This document shows, piece by piece, positions 34,449-43,548 of a stretch of 64,000 bases of DNA. Position numbers and translations under genes: made by a program. Within the stretch, counting starts at the first letter, position 1. Each line of letters starts with the position of its first letter. Below the pieces are notes generated by a model that saw nothing but the letters and a program-made list of their open reading frames with translations, was not told the DNA's origin and searched no databases. Source of the stretch: Ferrovibrio sp. (GTDB lineage: Bacteria > Pseudomonadota > Alphaproteobacteria > Ferrovibrionales > Ferrovibrionaceae); the NCBI RefSeq assembly GCF_002796975.1, contig NZ_PEKV01000004.1, forward strand, positions 311,561 through 375,560. The letters run 5' to 3'.

Positions 34449-35483
34449 ATGAAACTGATCCAGACCAGCCTGATCGCCGTCCTTGCGGTTCTGGCAGTCT
34501 CCGCCGCCAAACCCGCTGCCGCCCAGCAAGGCGACGTGACTGTGTATTGCAGCCTGCTGGCGGAATGGTGCGAGATCATGCGCGCCGAATTCGAGCGCAG
34601 CACCGGGATCAAGGCCGCCGTCAGCACCAAGAGCACAGGCGAAACCTTTGCGCAGATCCGTGCCGAAGCCGGCAATCCCCGGGCGGATGTCTGGTGGGGC
34701 GGCCCGAGCGACTCCCATCTGCAGGCCGCTGAACTCGGCCTGCTGGAGGAATACCGCTCGCCCACTCTGTCCAAGCTGCATCCCTGGGCACAGCGTGCCG
34801 CCGAGATTTCGAAATACCGCAGTGTCGGTATCTATGCCGGCACGCTGGGTATCGTGTGGAACACCGAAGCGCTGGCCAAACGCAAACTGCCCGCCCCGCG
34901 CTGCTGGTCGGATATGGTGAAGCCGGCCTATCGCGAGGAAGTGCAGATGTCGAACCCGACGACCTCGGGTACATCCTACGTGATGCTGGCGACGCTGATC
35001 CAGATCATGGGCGAGGAGCCCGCCTTCGCCTATCTCAAGGCGCTGCATGCCAACATCAACCAGTATCCGCGCTCGGGGGCGGCGCCGATGGCCAATGTGG
35101 CGCGCGGCGAATCCGTTACCGCGATCACCTGGATGTTCGCTGCCGTGGCCGAAGCCCAACTCGGCGCGCCGGTCACCTCCGTAGCGCCCTGCGAGGGTAC
35201 CGGCTATGAGATCGGATCGATGTCGATCATCAAGGGCAGCCGCAACCTGAAAAATGCGAAGACGTGGTATGAATTCGCGCTGACGCCTGCTGCGCAGGCG
35301 ACCGGCGTGAAGGCCAAGAGCTTCCAGATTCCCAGCAATGTCGATGCGCCAATCCCACCCAACACGCCGAAGCTGGAAGAGGTGAAGCTGATCAACTATG
35401 ACTTCGCCAGATACGGCCAGGCATCCGAGCGCAAGCGCATTCTGGATCGCTGGGAGAAAGAAATCTCCAGCCTGCCCAAGTAA
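34449..35483 (+). CDS. Periplasmic binding protein, ferric-iron type (first of a tandem pair)
   Basis: The 344-residue FbpA-like type II binding protein has a signal peptide ending KPAAAQ, then VTVYCSLLAEWCEIMRAEF, GETFAQIRAEAGNPRADVWW and GTGYEIGSMSIIKG. It lies 21 bases after the permease. By eye it is well over half identical to the next gene product, which marks a tandem duplication. In the usual ferric site two adjacent tyrosines bind iron. I do not see the clear YY pair, so Fe(III) is not assured, and phosphonate or polyol-phosphate binding is possible. Confidence 0.9.
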   Translation: MKLIQTSLIAVLAVLAVSAAKPAAAQQGDVTVYCSLLAEWCEIMRAEFERSTGIKAAVSTKSTGETFAQIRAEAGNPRADVWWGGPSDSHLQAAELGLLEEYRSPTLSKLHPWAQRAAEISKYRSVGIYAGTLGIVWNTEALAKRKLPAPRCWSDMVKPAYREEVQMSNPTTSGTSYVMLATLIQIMGEEPAFAYLKALHANINQYPRSGAAPMANVARGESVTAITWMFAAVAEAQLGAPVTSVAPCEGTGYEIGSMSIIKGSRNLKNAKTWYEFALTPAAQATGVKAKSFQIPSNVDAPIPPNTPKLEEVKLINYDFARYGQASERKRILDRWEKEISSLPK

Positions 35484-35513
35484 CCCGCCAAGATTTCATA
35501 ACAGGAGGAAACC

Positions 35514-36551
35514 ATGTCTGTCCGTCTTCTGCCCGCGCTAGCTGTCGCGGGCCTCGCCGCCTTTGCCGCTCCGCAAGCCAAGGCACAGTCCGCCGGTGAA
35601 CTGACCGTCTATTGCAGCGCGCTGATCGACTGGTGCCAGCTGATGAGCAACGAGTTCCAGAAGAAAACCGGCGTCAAGGTGACCATGACGCAGAAAGGCT
35701 CAGGCGAAACCTTCGCGCAGATCCGCGCCGAGGCCAGCAACCCGAAGGGCGACATCTGGTGGGGCGGCACCGGCGACCCGCATCTGCAGATGGCCGAGCT
35801 GAACCTGAGCGAAGAATACCGCTCGCCGACGCTGGCCAAGCTGCATCCCTGGGCACGCCAGCAGGCCGAACAGTCGAAATACCGCACGGTCGGCATTTAT
35901 GCCGGCCTGCTTGGCTTTGCCTACAACACCGAGCTGTTAGCCAAGAAGAAAGGCGCCGCCGCACCGCAATGCTGGAAAGACCTGCTGAAACCGGAGTTCA
36001 AGGACGAAATCCAGATCTCGAATCCGTCTTCCTCGGGCACGGCTTACACCGCGATCGCCACGCTGGTGCAGCTGATGGGCGAAGATCAGGCCTTCGCCTA
36101 TCTGAAGCAGCTGCATGGCAGCGTGAACCAGTATACCCGCTCGGGCCCGGCGCCGGCGCGCAACACCGCGCGCGGCGAAACCATGATCGGCGTAATGTTC
36201 CTGCATGACGCCGTCGCCGAAGCCGTCGAAGGCTTCCCGGTTGCCGTACAGGCGCCTTGCGAAGGTACCGGCTATGAGATCGGTTCGATGTCGATCATCA
36301 AAGGCGCGCGTAACCCGGAGAATGCCAGGAAGTGGTATGAATATGCGCTGTCGGCCGAAGGCCAGGCACTGGCGGTGCGCGGCAAGTCCTATCAGGTGCC
36401 GTCCAACGTCGATACGCCGCTGCCGCCCAAGGCGCCGCGTCTCGAAGCGACCAAGCTGATCAATTACGATTTCGCCAAATATGGCACGGCGGCCGAACGC
36501 AAGCGCCTGATCGAGCGCTGGGAGAAGGATGTCGGCAGCCAGGCGAAGTAA
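35514..36551 (+). CDS. Periplasmic binding protein, ferric-iron type (second of a tandem pair)
   Basis: The 345-residue paralogue of the preceding receptor has a signal peptide ending PQAKAQ, then LTVYCSALIDWCQLMSNEF, GETFAQIRAEASNPKGDIWW, EEYRSPTLAKLHPWA and GTGYEIGSMSIIKGARNPENA. It follows a good AGGAGG site (ACAGGAGGAAACC) 30 bases after its twin. Both copies look intact. Two receptors for one permease usually broaden the substrate range or split high and low affinity. Confidence 0.91.
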   Translation: MSVRLLPALAVAGLAAFAAPQAKAQSAGELTVYCSALIDWCQLMSNEFQKKTGVKVTMTQKGSGETFAQIRAEASNPKGDIWWGGTGDPHLQMAELNLSEEYRSPTLAKLHPWARQQAEQSKYRTVGIYAGLLGFAYNTELLAKKKGAAAPQCWKDLLKPEFKDEIQISNPSSSGTAYTAIATLVQLMGEDQAFAYLKQLHGSVNQYTRSGPAPARNTARGETMIGVMFLHDAVAEAVEGFPVAVQAPCEGTGYEIGSMSIIKGARNPENARKWYEYALSAEGQALAVRGKSYQVPSNVDTPLPPKAPRLEATKLINYDFAKYGTAAERKRLIERWEKDVGSQAK

Positions 36552-36564
36552 GGGATACAGGTCA

Positions 36565-37659
36565 ATGTCGCAGTCCGGTCCGGCCTCGGTCGAGTTCCGC
36601 CAGGTATCGAAGCGCTATGGCGAGGTCACAGCGGTGAATGCCGTGTCCTTCACCATCGCGCCCGGCACGCTGGTGACCCTGCTGGGGCCGTCGGGCTGCG
36701 GCAAGACCACTACCCTGCGCCTCATTGCCGGCCTGGAGATGGCGAGCGAAGGCCATATCCTGATCGGCGGCGAGGATGTCACGCGGCTGTCGGCTGCCGA
36801 ACGCGGCGTCAGCATGGTGTTTCAGTCCTATGCGCTGTTCCCGCATATGAGCGTGCTGGAAAATGCCTCCTATGGCCCGACCGTCAGCGGCCTGCCGCGC
36901 AAGCAGGCTGAGGCGATGGCAGCCGAGAAGCTCGCCCTGATGGGATTGAGCGGCTTCGAGAAGCGCCTGCCGTCCGAGCTTTCCGGCGGCCAGCAGCAGC
37001 GCGTGGCCGTCGCGCGCGCCCTGGTGCTGGAGCCACGTGTCCTGCTGTTCGACGAACCGCTCAGCAACCTCGACGCCAAGCTGCGGCGCCGCGTGCGCGA
37101 GGATATCCGCGAGCTGCAGCAGCGCCTGAACCTGACCGTCGCCTATGTGACGCACGATCAGGAAGAGGCGCTTGCCGTCTCCGACCGCGTCATCGTGATG
37201 GCGAATGCCATCATCGCGCAGGACGGCAGTCCCCGCGAATTATACGAGCAGCCGAGCAGCCTGTTCGTGGCCGATTTCATCGGCGATTCCAATATCGTCG
37301 ATGCCGGGATCACCGCCGTCCGCGACGGAATGGCCGATATCCGCATTGGAAACCTGTCATTGCGACTGCCGCATCGCGGTCTCGGCACAGGCCCGGCCAA
37401 ACTTGCGATACGACCGGAGGCCATATCGATGGCAACGGACGGTCAGGACAGTCTCGACGGCGAAGTCATCAAGGCCGCGTATCTTGGCAGCCATATGGAA
37501 TACAGCATCCGCACACCTGCCGGCGTGTTCTTCGTGGTGAATGCCGATGTGGCGCAGCCGCGGAGCATTGGCTCGACAGTGAAGATCACTGTTCACCCGG
37601 CAGGCGCCACCCTTCTGCCCGAGGCAGATCGTGGGCAGGTGACTGTCAGACCAGCTTGA
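36565..37659 (+). CDS. ABC transporter ATPase, ferric-iron/spermidine type
   Basis: The 364-residue PotA/FbpC-type ATPase has Walker A GPSGCGKTT, FQSYALFPHMSV, signature LSGGQQQR, Walker B LLFDEPLSNLDAK and YVTHDQEEA, with a TOBE domain at the C-terminus (LAIRPEAISM). The ATG at 36565 gives MSQSGPASVEF. An upstream in-frame start at 36529 lies inside the receptor gene and is not favoured. Its last 14 bases overlap the convergent marR gene. Confidence 0.92.
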   Translation: MSQSGPASVEFRQVSKRYGEVTAVNAVSFTIAPGTLVTLLGPSGCGKTTTLRLIAGLEMASEGHILIGGEDVTRLSAAERGVSMVFQSYALFPHMSVLENASYGPTVSGLPRKQAEAMAAEKLALMGLSGFEKRLPSELSGGQQQRVAVARALVLEPRVLLFDEPLSNLDAKLRRRVREDIRELQQRLNLTVAYVTHDQEEALAVSDRVIVMANAIIAQDGSPRELYEQPSSLFVADFIGDSNIVDAGITAVRDGMADIRIGNLSLRLPHRGLGTGPAKLAIRPEAISMATDGQDSLDGEVIKAAYLGSHMEYSIRTPAGVFFVVNADVAQPRSIGSTVKITVHPAGATLLPEADRGQVTVRPA

Positions 37660-38095
37660 GCAGCAGTCGCATCAGCTGCTGCTGCTCTTCTCCATTCAGC
37701 TTCGCAAAAACATGCTCGCCCGCCAGATCAGCATCTGCACCCAGTTCCTCGACCATCCGGTGGCCATCCGCAGTCAGCTGCAGGTATTTGCATCTGTGAT
37801 CCGTGGCCGCCGGAGTCTGGCGCACCCATGAACGCGCCAGCAGTCTGTACATAATCTTCGAGACTGTCGGCAGGCCGACACCCATGGCCTCAGCGATATC
37901 GCTGGGGCGACAGGCCGGTGCCTTGCGCAGAATACGCAGCATGGCCAGCTCGGCCGCCGATACGCCAGTGCCATGAAGACGGCTGCGAATGGCAGATGAC
38001 ACGCGCATCTCCACCATCCGGATCAGACGGCTCATCGAGGCGCTGTTTCCTGCGAATGCGCAGAGATCGCCCGTCTTTCTGACAGAGAGACGCAT
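37646..38095 (-). CDS. MarR-family transcriptional regulator
   Basis: The 149-residue winged-helix regulator has VSAAELAMLRILRKAPACRPSDIAEAMGVGLPTVSKIMYRLLARSWV (recognition helix around residues 72-84), followed by the wing with ATDHRCKYLQLTADG. An alternative start at 38035 (MSRLIRMVEM) has a better upstream AGGA and would give 129 residues. It lies 15 bases after pyrC on the same strand, so it may be the last gene of the orotate operon, and it overlaps the convergent ATPase gene by 14 bases. Target unknown. Confidence 0.88.
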   Translation of the reverse strand: MRLSVRKTGDLCAFAGNSASMSRLIRMVEMRVSSAIRSRLHGTGVSAAELAMLRILRKAPACRPSDIAEAMGVGLPTVSKIMYRLLARSWVRQTPAATDHRCKYLQLTADGHRMVEELGADADLAGEHVFAKLNGEEQQQLMRLLLKLV

Positions 38096-38110
38096 GCCGC
38101 TCAGACGCCG

Positions 38111-39169
38111 TCAGACGGCCAGCGTTTCAATCTGCCAGGACGTCGCCATCTCGCTGGCAAAGACCGCGATGCGATCATCCCCCACGGCCAGGTCAGGCAA
38201 CGTTTCCGAAGATTTTGGCTGCAACCGCAGCCGAAGCCTGTCCGCATTGGCCGGCAGACCGTAGAAACGCGGGCCGTTCAGGGAGGCGAAGGCCTCCAGC
38301 CTGTCCAGCGCTCCCTCTTCATGGAAAACCTGCGCGTAGCTCTGCATCGCCGTCGGCGCATTGAAGATACCGGCGCAGCCGCAGGCCGCTTCCTTGGTAT
38401 GCGCCAGATGAGGTGCGGTATCAGTCCCCAGGAAAAAGCGGGGCGCGCCCGACGTGGCCGCCAGGCGCAACGCCAGACGATGATGCTCGCGCTTGGCAAC
38501 CGGCAGGCAATAGAGATGCGGCCGCACACCGCCCTCGAAGATCGATGAGCGGTTGATCATCAGATGATGCGGCGTGATGGTGGCCGCCAGGCGCCCGGAG
38601 GCCTGGCTGACAAAATCCACCGCCTGGGCCGTGGTGATATGTTCCAACACGACCTTGAGCTCCGGGAAATCGCGCAGCAGGCGCGACAGGATCAGGTCGA
38701 TGAACACCTGCTCGCGATCGAAGATGTCCACCTCGCGGTCAGTAACCTCGCCATGCACCAGCAGCGGCATGCCGATGCGCTGCATGGTTTCCAGCACGGG
38801 ATAGATGCGTGAGATATCCGTCACGCCGAAATGGGAATTGGTTGTCGCGCCGGCCGGGTAGAGCTTGGCCGCCACCCAAACCTGCTCCGAGAAACCACGC
38901 GCAATCTCGGCCGGATCGGTTGCATCCGTCAGGTAGCAGGTCATCAGCGGCTCGAAGCGGAGACCCGCCGGTATCGCGGCCTGAATACGGCTGCGGTAAC
39001 TGGCAGCCTGCGCGATGGTGGTGACGGGCGGCTTCAGATTCGGCATCACGACGGCACGGCCGAACTGCGCGGCCGTGTAAGGCAGCACCGCCTTCAGGAT
39101 ATCGCCATCGCGCAGATGCACATGCCAGTCATCCGGCCGGCGGATCGTGATGTCGACGGCTGCGCTCAT
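38111..39169 (-). CDS. pyrC: Dihydroorotase, E. coli PyrC type, probably catabolic
   Basis: The 352-residue zinc amidohydrolase interconverts dihydroorotate and N-carbamoyl-L-aspartate. Metal and substrate motifs are intact: WHVHLRDG (His16, His18), [17 protein letters not shown] with the carbamylated Lys near residue 100, [15 protein letters not shown] and the catalytic Asp in LGTDTAPH. The reaction is reversible. In this operon, next to a ureido-acid hydrolase and an NAD-type dihydroorotate dehydrogenase pair, ring opening toward carbamoyl-aspartate is the likely direction. It overlaps the M20 hydrolase gene by four bases. Confidence 0.95.
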   Translation of the reverse strand: MSAAVDITIRRPDDWHVHLRDGDILKAVLPYTAAQFGRAVVMPNLKPPVTTIAQAASYRSRIQAAIPAGLRFEPLMTCYLTDATDPAEIARGFSEQVWVAAKLYPAGATTNSHFGVTDISRIYPVLETMQRIGMPLLVHGEVTDREVDIFDREQVFIDLILSRLLRDFPELKVVLEHITTAQAVDFVSQASGRLAATITPHHLMINRSSIFEGGVRPHLYCLPVAKREHHRLALRLAATSGAPRFFLGTDTAPHLAHTKEAACGCAGIFNAPTAMQSYAQVFHEEGALDRLEAFASLNGPRFYGLPANADRLRLRLQPKSSETLPDLAVGDDRIAVFASEMATSWQIETLAV

Positions 39170-40431
39170 TGCGCGGCCTGCGCCAGGGCCGCATGCAGCA
39201 GCGACGCGCCAGCAAAGAAATCTTCCATATCCATGGCTTCATGCGGATTGTGCGAGCCGTTCTGATTGCGCACGAAGATCATGGCGCTGGGTACGCCCAT
39301 ATTGGCGAACACGGCGGCATCATGGCCGGCACCGCTGGCCATGGTTCGTGCCGGAATCTTCATGTCTGCTGCGATACGCTCCAGCGAGTCCACCCAGTCC
39401 CGGCTCAGTTCCGCCGGACTGGATTTCAGCAGGGCGTCGAATTCGAAGCGCACGCCACGCTGTGCGGCAATCGCTTTGCATTCTTCCTGCAGCCGGTCAT
39501 GCACCCGCTGCAGGGTGGCCTGATGCTGGCTGCGGGCCTCGAAACTGAAGCCGACCTGGCCGGGGATGCGGGAAATGGCGTGCTCCTCCGGCAGCGTGCC
39601 GATGACGCCGGCGGTGAGCACCAGATCCTCGCCCCGGTCGAGCATCTCTTTCCAACAGGCATCCATGCGGGTGATCAGTTCGGCGGTGGCGAACAGCGCA
39701 TCGTGGCGCAGGTTGCGCGGTACGGCGCCGGAATGACCCGCCTCGCCGATACAGGCGATGTTGCGATGCCGGATATTGCCGCGGATACCGGTGACGATGG
39801 CGACCGGCAGCTCTTCTGCCACCAGGATCGGCCCCTGCTCGATATGCAGTTCCAGCCAGCCGGACATCTGGTTGGCGGTCACGACGGGTTCGCCGGCCGC
39901 GAGCTGCTCGATATCGGCACCACAGGCGGCCATCGCTTCGCCCAGGGTGCGGCCGCTGAAAGCGTTCTGCGCCTGCAGATCAGCGGGCAGCAGACGGCCG
40001 AACAGGGCGCGCGAGCCGGTATAGGCCTTGCCGAACCAAGCGCTTTCCTCGCCGCGCAGTGCCAGAAGTTTCACCGGCCGCGCAGGCGTCAGGCCATCGC
40101 GACGAAAGCGAATCAGCGCCATCAGGCCGGCGATGATGCCGGCGGCGCCGTCGTAATTGCCGCCCTGCGGTACGGAATCGAGATGCGACCCGCAGGCCAG
40201 GAACGGCAGTCCGGCATCCCTGCCCGGCAGCGTCACCGTCAGATTGGCGGCCGCGTCGTAGCTCACTTCGAGACCGTGGCGACGTGCGCAATCCGCGATG
40301 ATCCTGGCCGCAGCCGTCTCGCCCGGTCCATAGCTTTCGCGCGTGATGCCGACCGTATCGACGCTGGCCGCCTGCAGATCGGCAAACAGCTGTTCGGCCA
40401 ATGCGCGGTCGTGGGCATCGAAGGCGGTCAT
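39166..40431 (-). CDS. M20-family N-carbamoyl-L-amino acid amidohydrolase, predicted ureidosuccinase
   Basis: This 421-residue binuclear metal amidohydrolase is of the allantoate/N-carbamoyl-amino-acid hydrolase group. Ligand motifs are visible: [17 protein letters not shown] (His and Asp), [10 protein letters not shown] (Glu pair), ELHIEQGP (His), and a C-terminal [15 protein letters not shown] (His). It hydrolyses a ureido acid to the amino acid, CO2 and NH3. Placed between pyrD and pyrC with four-base overlaps, its likely substrate is N-carbamoyl-L-aspartate (ureidosuccinate), giving aspartate. Allantoate or 3-ureidopropionate are other family substrates, but no purine or reductive uracil genes are nearby. 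Confidence 0.9.
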   Translation of the reverse strand: MTAFDAHDRALAEQLFADLQAASVDTVGITRESYGPGETAAARIIADCARRHGLEVSYDAAANLTVTLPGRDAGLPFLACGSHLDSVPQGGNYDGAAGIIAGLMALIRFRRDGLTPARPVKLLALRGEESAWFGKAYTGSRALFGRLLPADLQAQNAFSGRTLGEAMAACGADIEQLAAGEPVVTANQMSGWLELHIEQGPILVAEELPVAIVTGIRGNIRHRNIACIGEAGHSGAVPRNLRHDALFATAELITRMDACWKEMLDRGEDLVLTAGVIGTLPEEHAISRIPGQVGFSFEARSQHQATLQRVHDRLQEECKAIAAQRGVRFEFDALLKSSPAELSRDWVDSLERIAADMKIPARTMASGAGHDAAVFANMGVPSAMIFVRNQNGSHNPHEAMDMEDFFAGASLLHAALAQAAQ

Positions 40432-41375
40432 GACACCGGCTCCACCCAGGCGAGGTCCGGTACGTCGGCTTCCTCATTCAGAACCGCGCCGATCAGACCG
40501 CGGACCGACGGCAAGCTGCGGCTCTCGCAGAAACGGTCGATGCCATCGATGATCCGCAGCATCGCACCGGGCTGCACAAAGGTCGCCGTCCCGACCTGCA
40601 CAGCGGAAGCGCCCGCCAGCAGATACTCCACGGCATCCTCCGCCGTGGCGATGCCGCCGCAGCCGACGATCGGAATGCCGACCGCCTGGGCACATTGATA
40701 AACTTGACGTAGCACGATGGGCTTGATCGCCGGACCCGACAGGCCGCCCATGACATTGCCCAGCCGCGGCCGGAAAGTATGGATATCGATCGACATGGCC
40801 AGGATGGTATTCGCCACCACCAGCGCATCGGCGCCCATGCTCTCGGCAGCGCGCGCCACGCCAGCGACGTCGCCGGTATTCGGAGTCAGCTTGACCCAGA
40901 GCGGCAGCCGGGTGGCCGCACGCAGCTTCTGCACGACGTTGGCCGTCGAGGACGCCGTCATGGCGAAAGCCTTGCCATCTTCTTCCAGATTCGGGCAGGA
41001 GATATTCGCCTCAATCGCGGCAACGCCAGGCAGGGTCAGTTGCTCGGCGAGGCTGGCGAACCCTTCGGCGGTGGGCGCCGAGATACTGACCACCAGCGGC
41101 GGGCGATAATCGGCATAACGCGACATCGTCTCCTTGATGAAACTCGCCACGCCTTTCGACGGGATGCCGATGGAGTTCAGCATGCCGCTGCGGGTTTCCG
41201 CCACACGCGGCAGCGGATTGCCGGCACGGATTTCGCGGGTGATCGTCTTGGTGACAAAAGCGCCGAGCCGATTGAGGTCGATCACCTTTTCCATTTCTTC
41301 GGAAAAGGTGCCGGACGCCGGCATGACCGGGTTGGCAAGCCGCACTCCGCCAATCTCGACGGAAAGGTCGGTCAC
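40428..41375 (-). CDS. pyrD: Dihydroorotate dehydrogenase, class 1B catalytic subunit
   Basis: The 315-residue FMN enzyme has NPVMPASGTF, the substrate loop GMLNSIGIPSKGV, NISCPN with the class-1 catalytic Cys, VKLTPNTGDV, NTILAMSIDI, GGLSGPAIKPIVLR and the phosphate-binding VGCGGIATAEDA with QVGTATF. The GTG at 41373-41375 lies behind GATGGAGG and overlaps the pyrK stop (GTGA). Class 1B enzymes use NAD(H) through PyrK. Alphaproteobacteria normally make pyrimidines with the quinone-linked class 2 enzyme, so this copy is suited to reduce orotate with NADH in a degradative route. Confidence 0.95.
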   Translation of the reverse strand: MTDLSVEIGGVRLANPVMPASGTFSEEMEKVIDLNRLGAFVTKTITREIRAGNPLPRVAETRSGMLNSIGIPSKGVASFIKETMSRYADYRPPLVVSISAPTAEGFASLAEQLTLPGVAAIEANISCPNLEEDGKAFAMTASSTANVVQKLRAATRLPLWVKLTPNTGDVAGVARAAESMGADALVVANTILAMSIDIHTFRPRLGNVMGGLSGPAIKPIVLRQVYQCAQAVGIPIVGCGGIATAEDAVEYLLAGASAVQVGTATFVQPGAMLRIIDGIDRFCESRSLPSVRGLIGAVLNEEADVPDLAWVEPVS

Positions 41376-42175
41376 GGCAAAGCCTCCATCAAGTCGAAGA
41401 CGGGACCGTCGCAGCAGACCCGCTTGTGCACGATCTCGCCGTTCCTGTTGAAATCCAGCACGCAGCAGAAGCACATGCCGAGACCGCAGGCCATCTGCTG
41501 CTCCATCGCCACCTGACCTGGCAGATCGAATTCCCGGGCCAGACGCTGCTGCACCCGCATCAGGCGGCTGGACCCGCAGGTCAGAAAGGCATCGCAGCCT
41601 CCGGCAGCGATCAGGCCGCGCAGCAGGCGCTCGACATGGGCCGGGCCGCTGGTGCCTTCGGAATCGGTCACAGTCAGAACTTCGGCGCCGAAGCCGCGGA
41701 AGACATCGACCGAGACCAGCAGTTCCGGTCGCCGGGCGCTCAGCACGGCCGTGACCTTGATGCCCGCCGCCTGCGCGGCACGCGCGAGCGGCGCCAGAGT
41801 GGCCAGCCCGGCACCGCGGCCGACCACGACGATGCTCTTCCATGCGGGATCGAGCGTGAAGCCAACACCCAGCGGCCCGAAGATATCGAGACGATCGCCG
41901 GTCCCGAGCCCAGCCAGGCCGCGGGTGCCGGCACCCGCCACCTTGTACAGGAAGCTGACGGTCCCGGCAGCCGGATCGGCGTCGTAGACGCTCATCGGGC
42001 GCCGCAGATACGGCTCTTCACCGGGTGGCTGCGGGCAGAGCAACTGGAAGAACTGCCCTGGGTGAGCCGACGATGCAGGACCGGAGCAGCGCACGACCAG
42101 ATGCTTGTACTCGGCGTTCAGCCAGTCGTTGCGGACAACATCCGCCAGCCGTTCCGCCGTGCAGATCGCGTTCAT
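41372..42175 (-). CDS. pyrK: Dihydroorotate dehydrogenase electron-transfer subunit (PyrK)
   Basis: The 267-residue FAD/[2Fe-2S] protein of the ferredoxin-reductase fold has the FAD motif LRRPMSVYD, the loop FLYKVAGAGTRGLAGL, GPLGVGF, and a C-terminal cluster site MACGLGMCFCCV with the fourth Cys in KRVCCDGPVFDL. The extra Cys residues (CFCC and VCC) beside the normal four ligands are unusual. It links NAD(H) to PyrD. The ATG at 42173-42175 overlaps the MFS gene stop (ATGA). It follows the transporter and precedes pyrD in the operon. Confidence 0.94.
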   Translation of the reverse strand: MNAICTAERLADVVRNDWLNAEYKHLVVRCSGPASSAHPGQFFQLLCPQPPGEEPYLRRPMSVYDADPAAGTVSFLYKVAGAGTRGLAGLGTGDRLDIFGPLGVGFTLDPAWKSIVVVGRGAGLATLAPLARAAQAAGIKVTAVLSARRPELLVSVDVFRGFGAEVLTVTDSEGTSGPAHVERLLRGLIAAGGCDAFLTCGSSRLMRVQQRLAREFDLPGQVAMEQQMACGLGMCFCCVLDFNRNGEIVHKRVCCDGPVFDLMEALP

Positions 42176-43395
42176 TCCAGCTCTGCTCCGCGACGTTCGG
42201 GGATCAGCAGCCACAGCGCCACGATATCGATGACATAGAGAACGGCCAGCAGCGCGATAGCAATCTCGAAGCCATAGGCCAGCGCCACCGCACCCACGGT
42301 AAGCGGACCGAAGCCGCCCACCGCGCGGCCGATATTGAACAGCACATTCTGCGCCGTGGCGCGCGCGGCGGTGGGATAAAGCTCGCTCATCAGCGCGCCA
42401 TAGCCGCCAAGCATGCCGTTGACGAAGAAGCCCATCACCGGACCAGCCACCAAAAGCGCGCTGGCGTCGGTCAGCCTGGAATAGACCACGACCATGACGG
42501 CGGCGCCGACCATATACATCAGGAAAGTGGGGCGACGGCCGAGGCGATCCGCGATCTGACCGAAAGCCCAGATGCCGACGGCCATGCCGACAATGGTGGT
42601 CGCCGTCCACAGCGCCGACTGGGTCAGGCCATAGCCGAACCGCGAAGACAGATAGTTCGGCAACCAGATCATTACGCCGTAGTAGCCGAAATTCTGCACC
42701 GAGCAGAGCACGACCAGACCGATACTGGATTTTGTGGTCTCCCAATCCTTCACCAGCAGGCGCAGCGGCGAAGCGCCACCCGACTTCCTGACGTTGGCGA
42801 CAAAGACATCGGGTTCATGCAGCGCACGGCGGATGATGTAGGCAGCCACGGCCGGGAAGACGCCGACCAGGAACATGCCGCGCCAGCCGATTTCCGGCAG
42901 CAGTACCGGAGTTGCCAGCGCCGCCGCCAGCACGCCGACCTGCCAGCCGATACCGACATAGGACGACGCACGCGCGCGCTTCGACGCCGGCCAGGCTTCC
43001 GCCACCAGCGCCATGCCGATGCCGAATTCACCGCCCAGCCCGAGGCCGGCGATGGTGCGGTAAATCAGCAAATCCCAGTAGCCTTGGGCGAAGGCGCACA
43101 GACCGGTGAAGACGGCAAACAGTATGATCGTCCAGGTCAGCACGCGCACACGACCCAGGCGATCGGACAGCATGCCGAACAGCAGACCGCCAACGACCGC
43201 GCCGCCCAGCGTCGCCGTCACCAGCGATGCCGCCTGCGCCGTATTGAGCTGCAGGTCGGCCGAGATCGCCTTCAGCATGAAGCCGAGGATCAGCAGGTCG
43301 AAGCCGTCCATGGCATAGCCCAGCGCAGAACCCCAAAGCGCTTTCCTGGCCGCGGGCCCAACACTGTCGGAAACAGAATAATCAGCCGTCGTCAT
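42172..43395 (-). CDS. MFS transporter, predicted orotate (or dihydroorotate) permease
   Basis: The 407-residue transporter of the aromatic-acid/sugar-type major facilitator branch has 12 helices. It shows GYAMDGFDLLILGFML in helix 1, the loop motif DRLGRVRVL, GLGLGGEFGIGMALVAE and a second DRLGRRPTF. The Asp in helix 1 and GGE in helix 4 are typical of the acid:proton symporters. The ATG at 43393-43395 follows AAGGGGAGCG. First gene of the minus-strand operon MFS-pyrK-pyrD-M20-pyrC-marR, and divergent from the LysR gene. The substrate is inferred from the enzymes it is linked with. Confidence 0.9.
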   Translation of the reverse strand: MTTADYSVSDSVGPAARKALWGSALGYAMDGFDLLILGFMLKAISADLQLNTAQAASLVTATLGGAVVGGLLFGMLSDRLGRVRVLTWTIILFAVFTGLCAFAQGYWDLLIYRTIAGLGLGGEFGIGMALVAEAWPASKRARASSYVGIGWQVGVLAAALATPVLLPEIGWRGMFLVGVFPAVAAYIIRRALHEPDVFVANVRKSGGASPLRLLVKDWETTKSSIGLVVLCSVQNFGYYGVMIWLPNYLSSRFGYGLTQSALWTATTIVGMAVGIWAFGQIADRLGRRPTFLMYMVGAAVMVVVYSRLTDASALLVAGPVMGFFVNGMLGGYGALMSELYPTAARATAQNVLFNIGRAVGGFGPLTVGAVALAYGFEIAIALLAVLYVIDIVALWLLIPERRGAELE

Positions 43396-43444
43396 CTCGC
43401 ACGCTCCCCTTGCGATTGGATTTCTGGTTGTTGCCGAACCGGCG

Positions 43445-43459
43445 TTCGACAAAAACGAA
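43445..43459. promoter_or_regulatory. Candidate LysR-box between lysR and the MFS operon
   Basis: TTCGACAAAAACGAA is an inverted repeat with perfect 4-bp arms and contains T-N11-A, the LysR-type motif. It lies 50 bases upstream of the MFS start and 90 upstream of lysR. A weaker repeat, TTC-N9-GAA (43486-43500), lies nearer lysR. Confidence 0.4.
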
Positions 43460-43548
43460 GTAAGGATTATTTGCTTGCCTTGTTATTCGCGATAGCAGAA
43501 GTATTCGAGCGTCGCGTTGCCGTTTCGGCATCAGGCGATCGGAGCAGC

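Noticed and set aside
38111-42175. Ordinary pyrimidine biosynthesis genes
   Set aside because: The ureido-acid hydrolase would destroy the biosynthetic intermediate, and class 1B PyrD/PyrK with transporter and LysR fit degradation better.
42025-43548. 508-codon upstream extension of the lysR frame
   Set aside because: Antisense to the MFS gene, without protein pattern. LysR family length and a ribosome-binding site fix the start at 43549.
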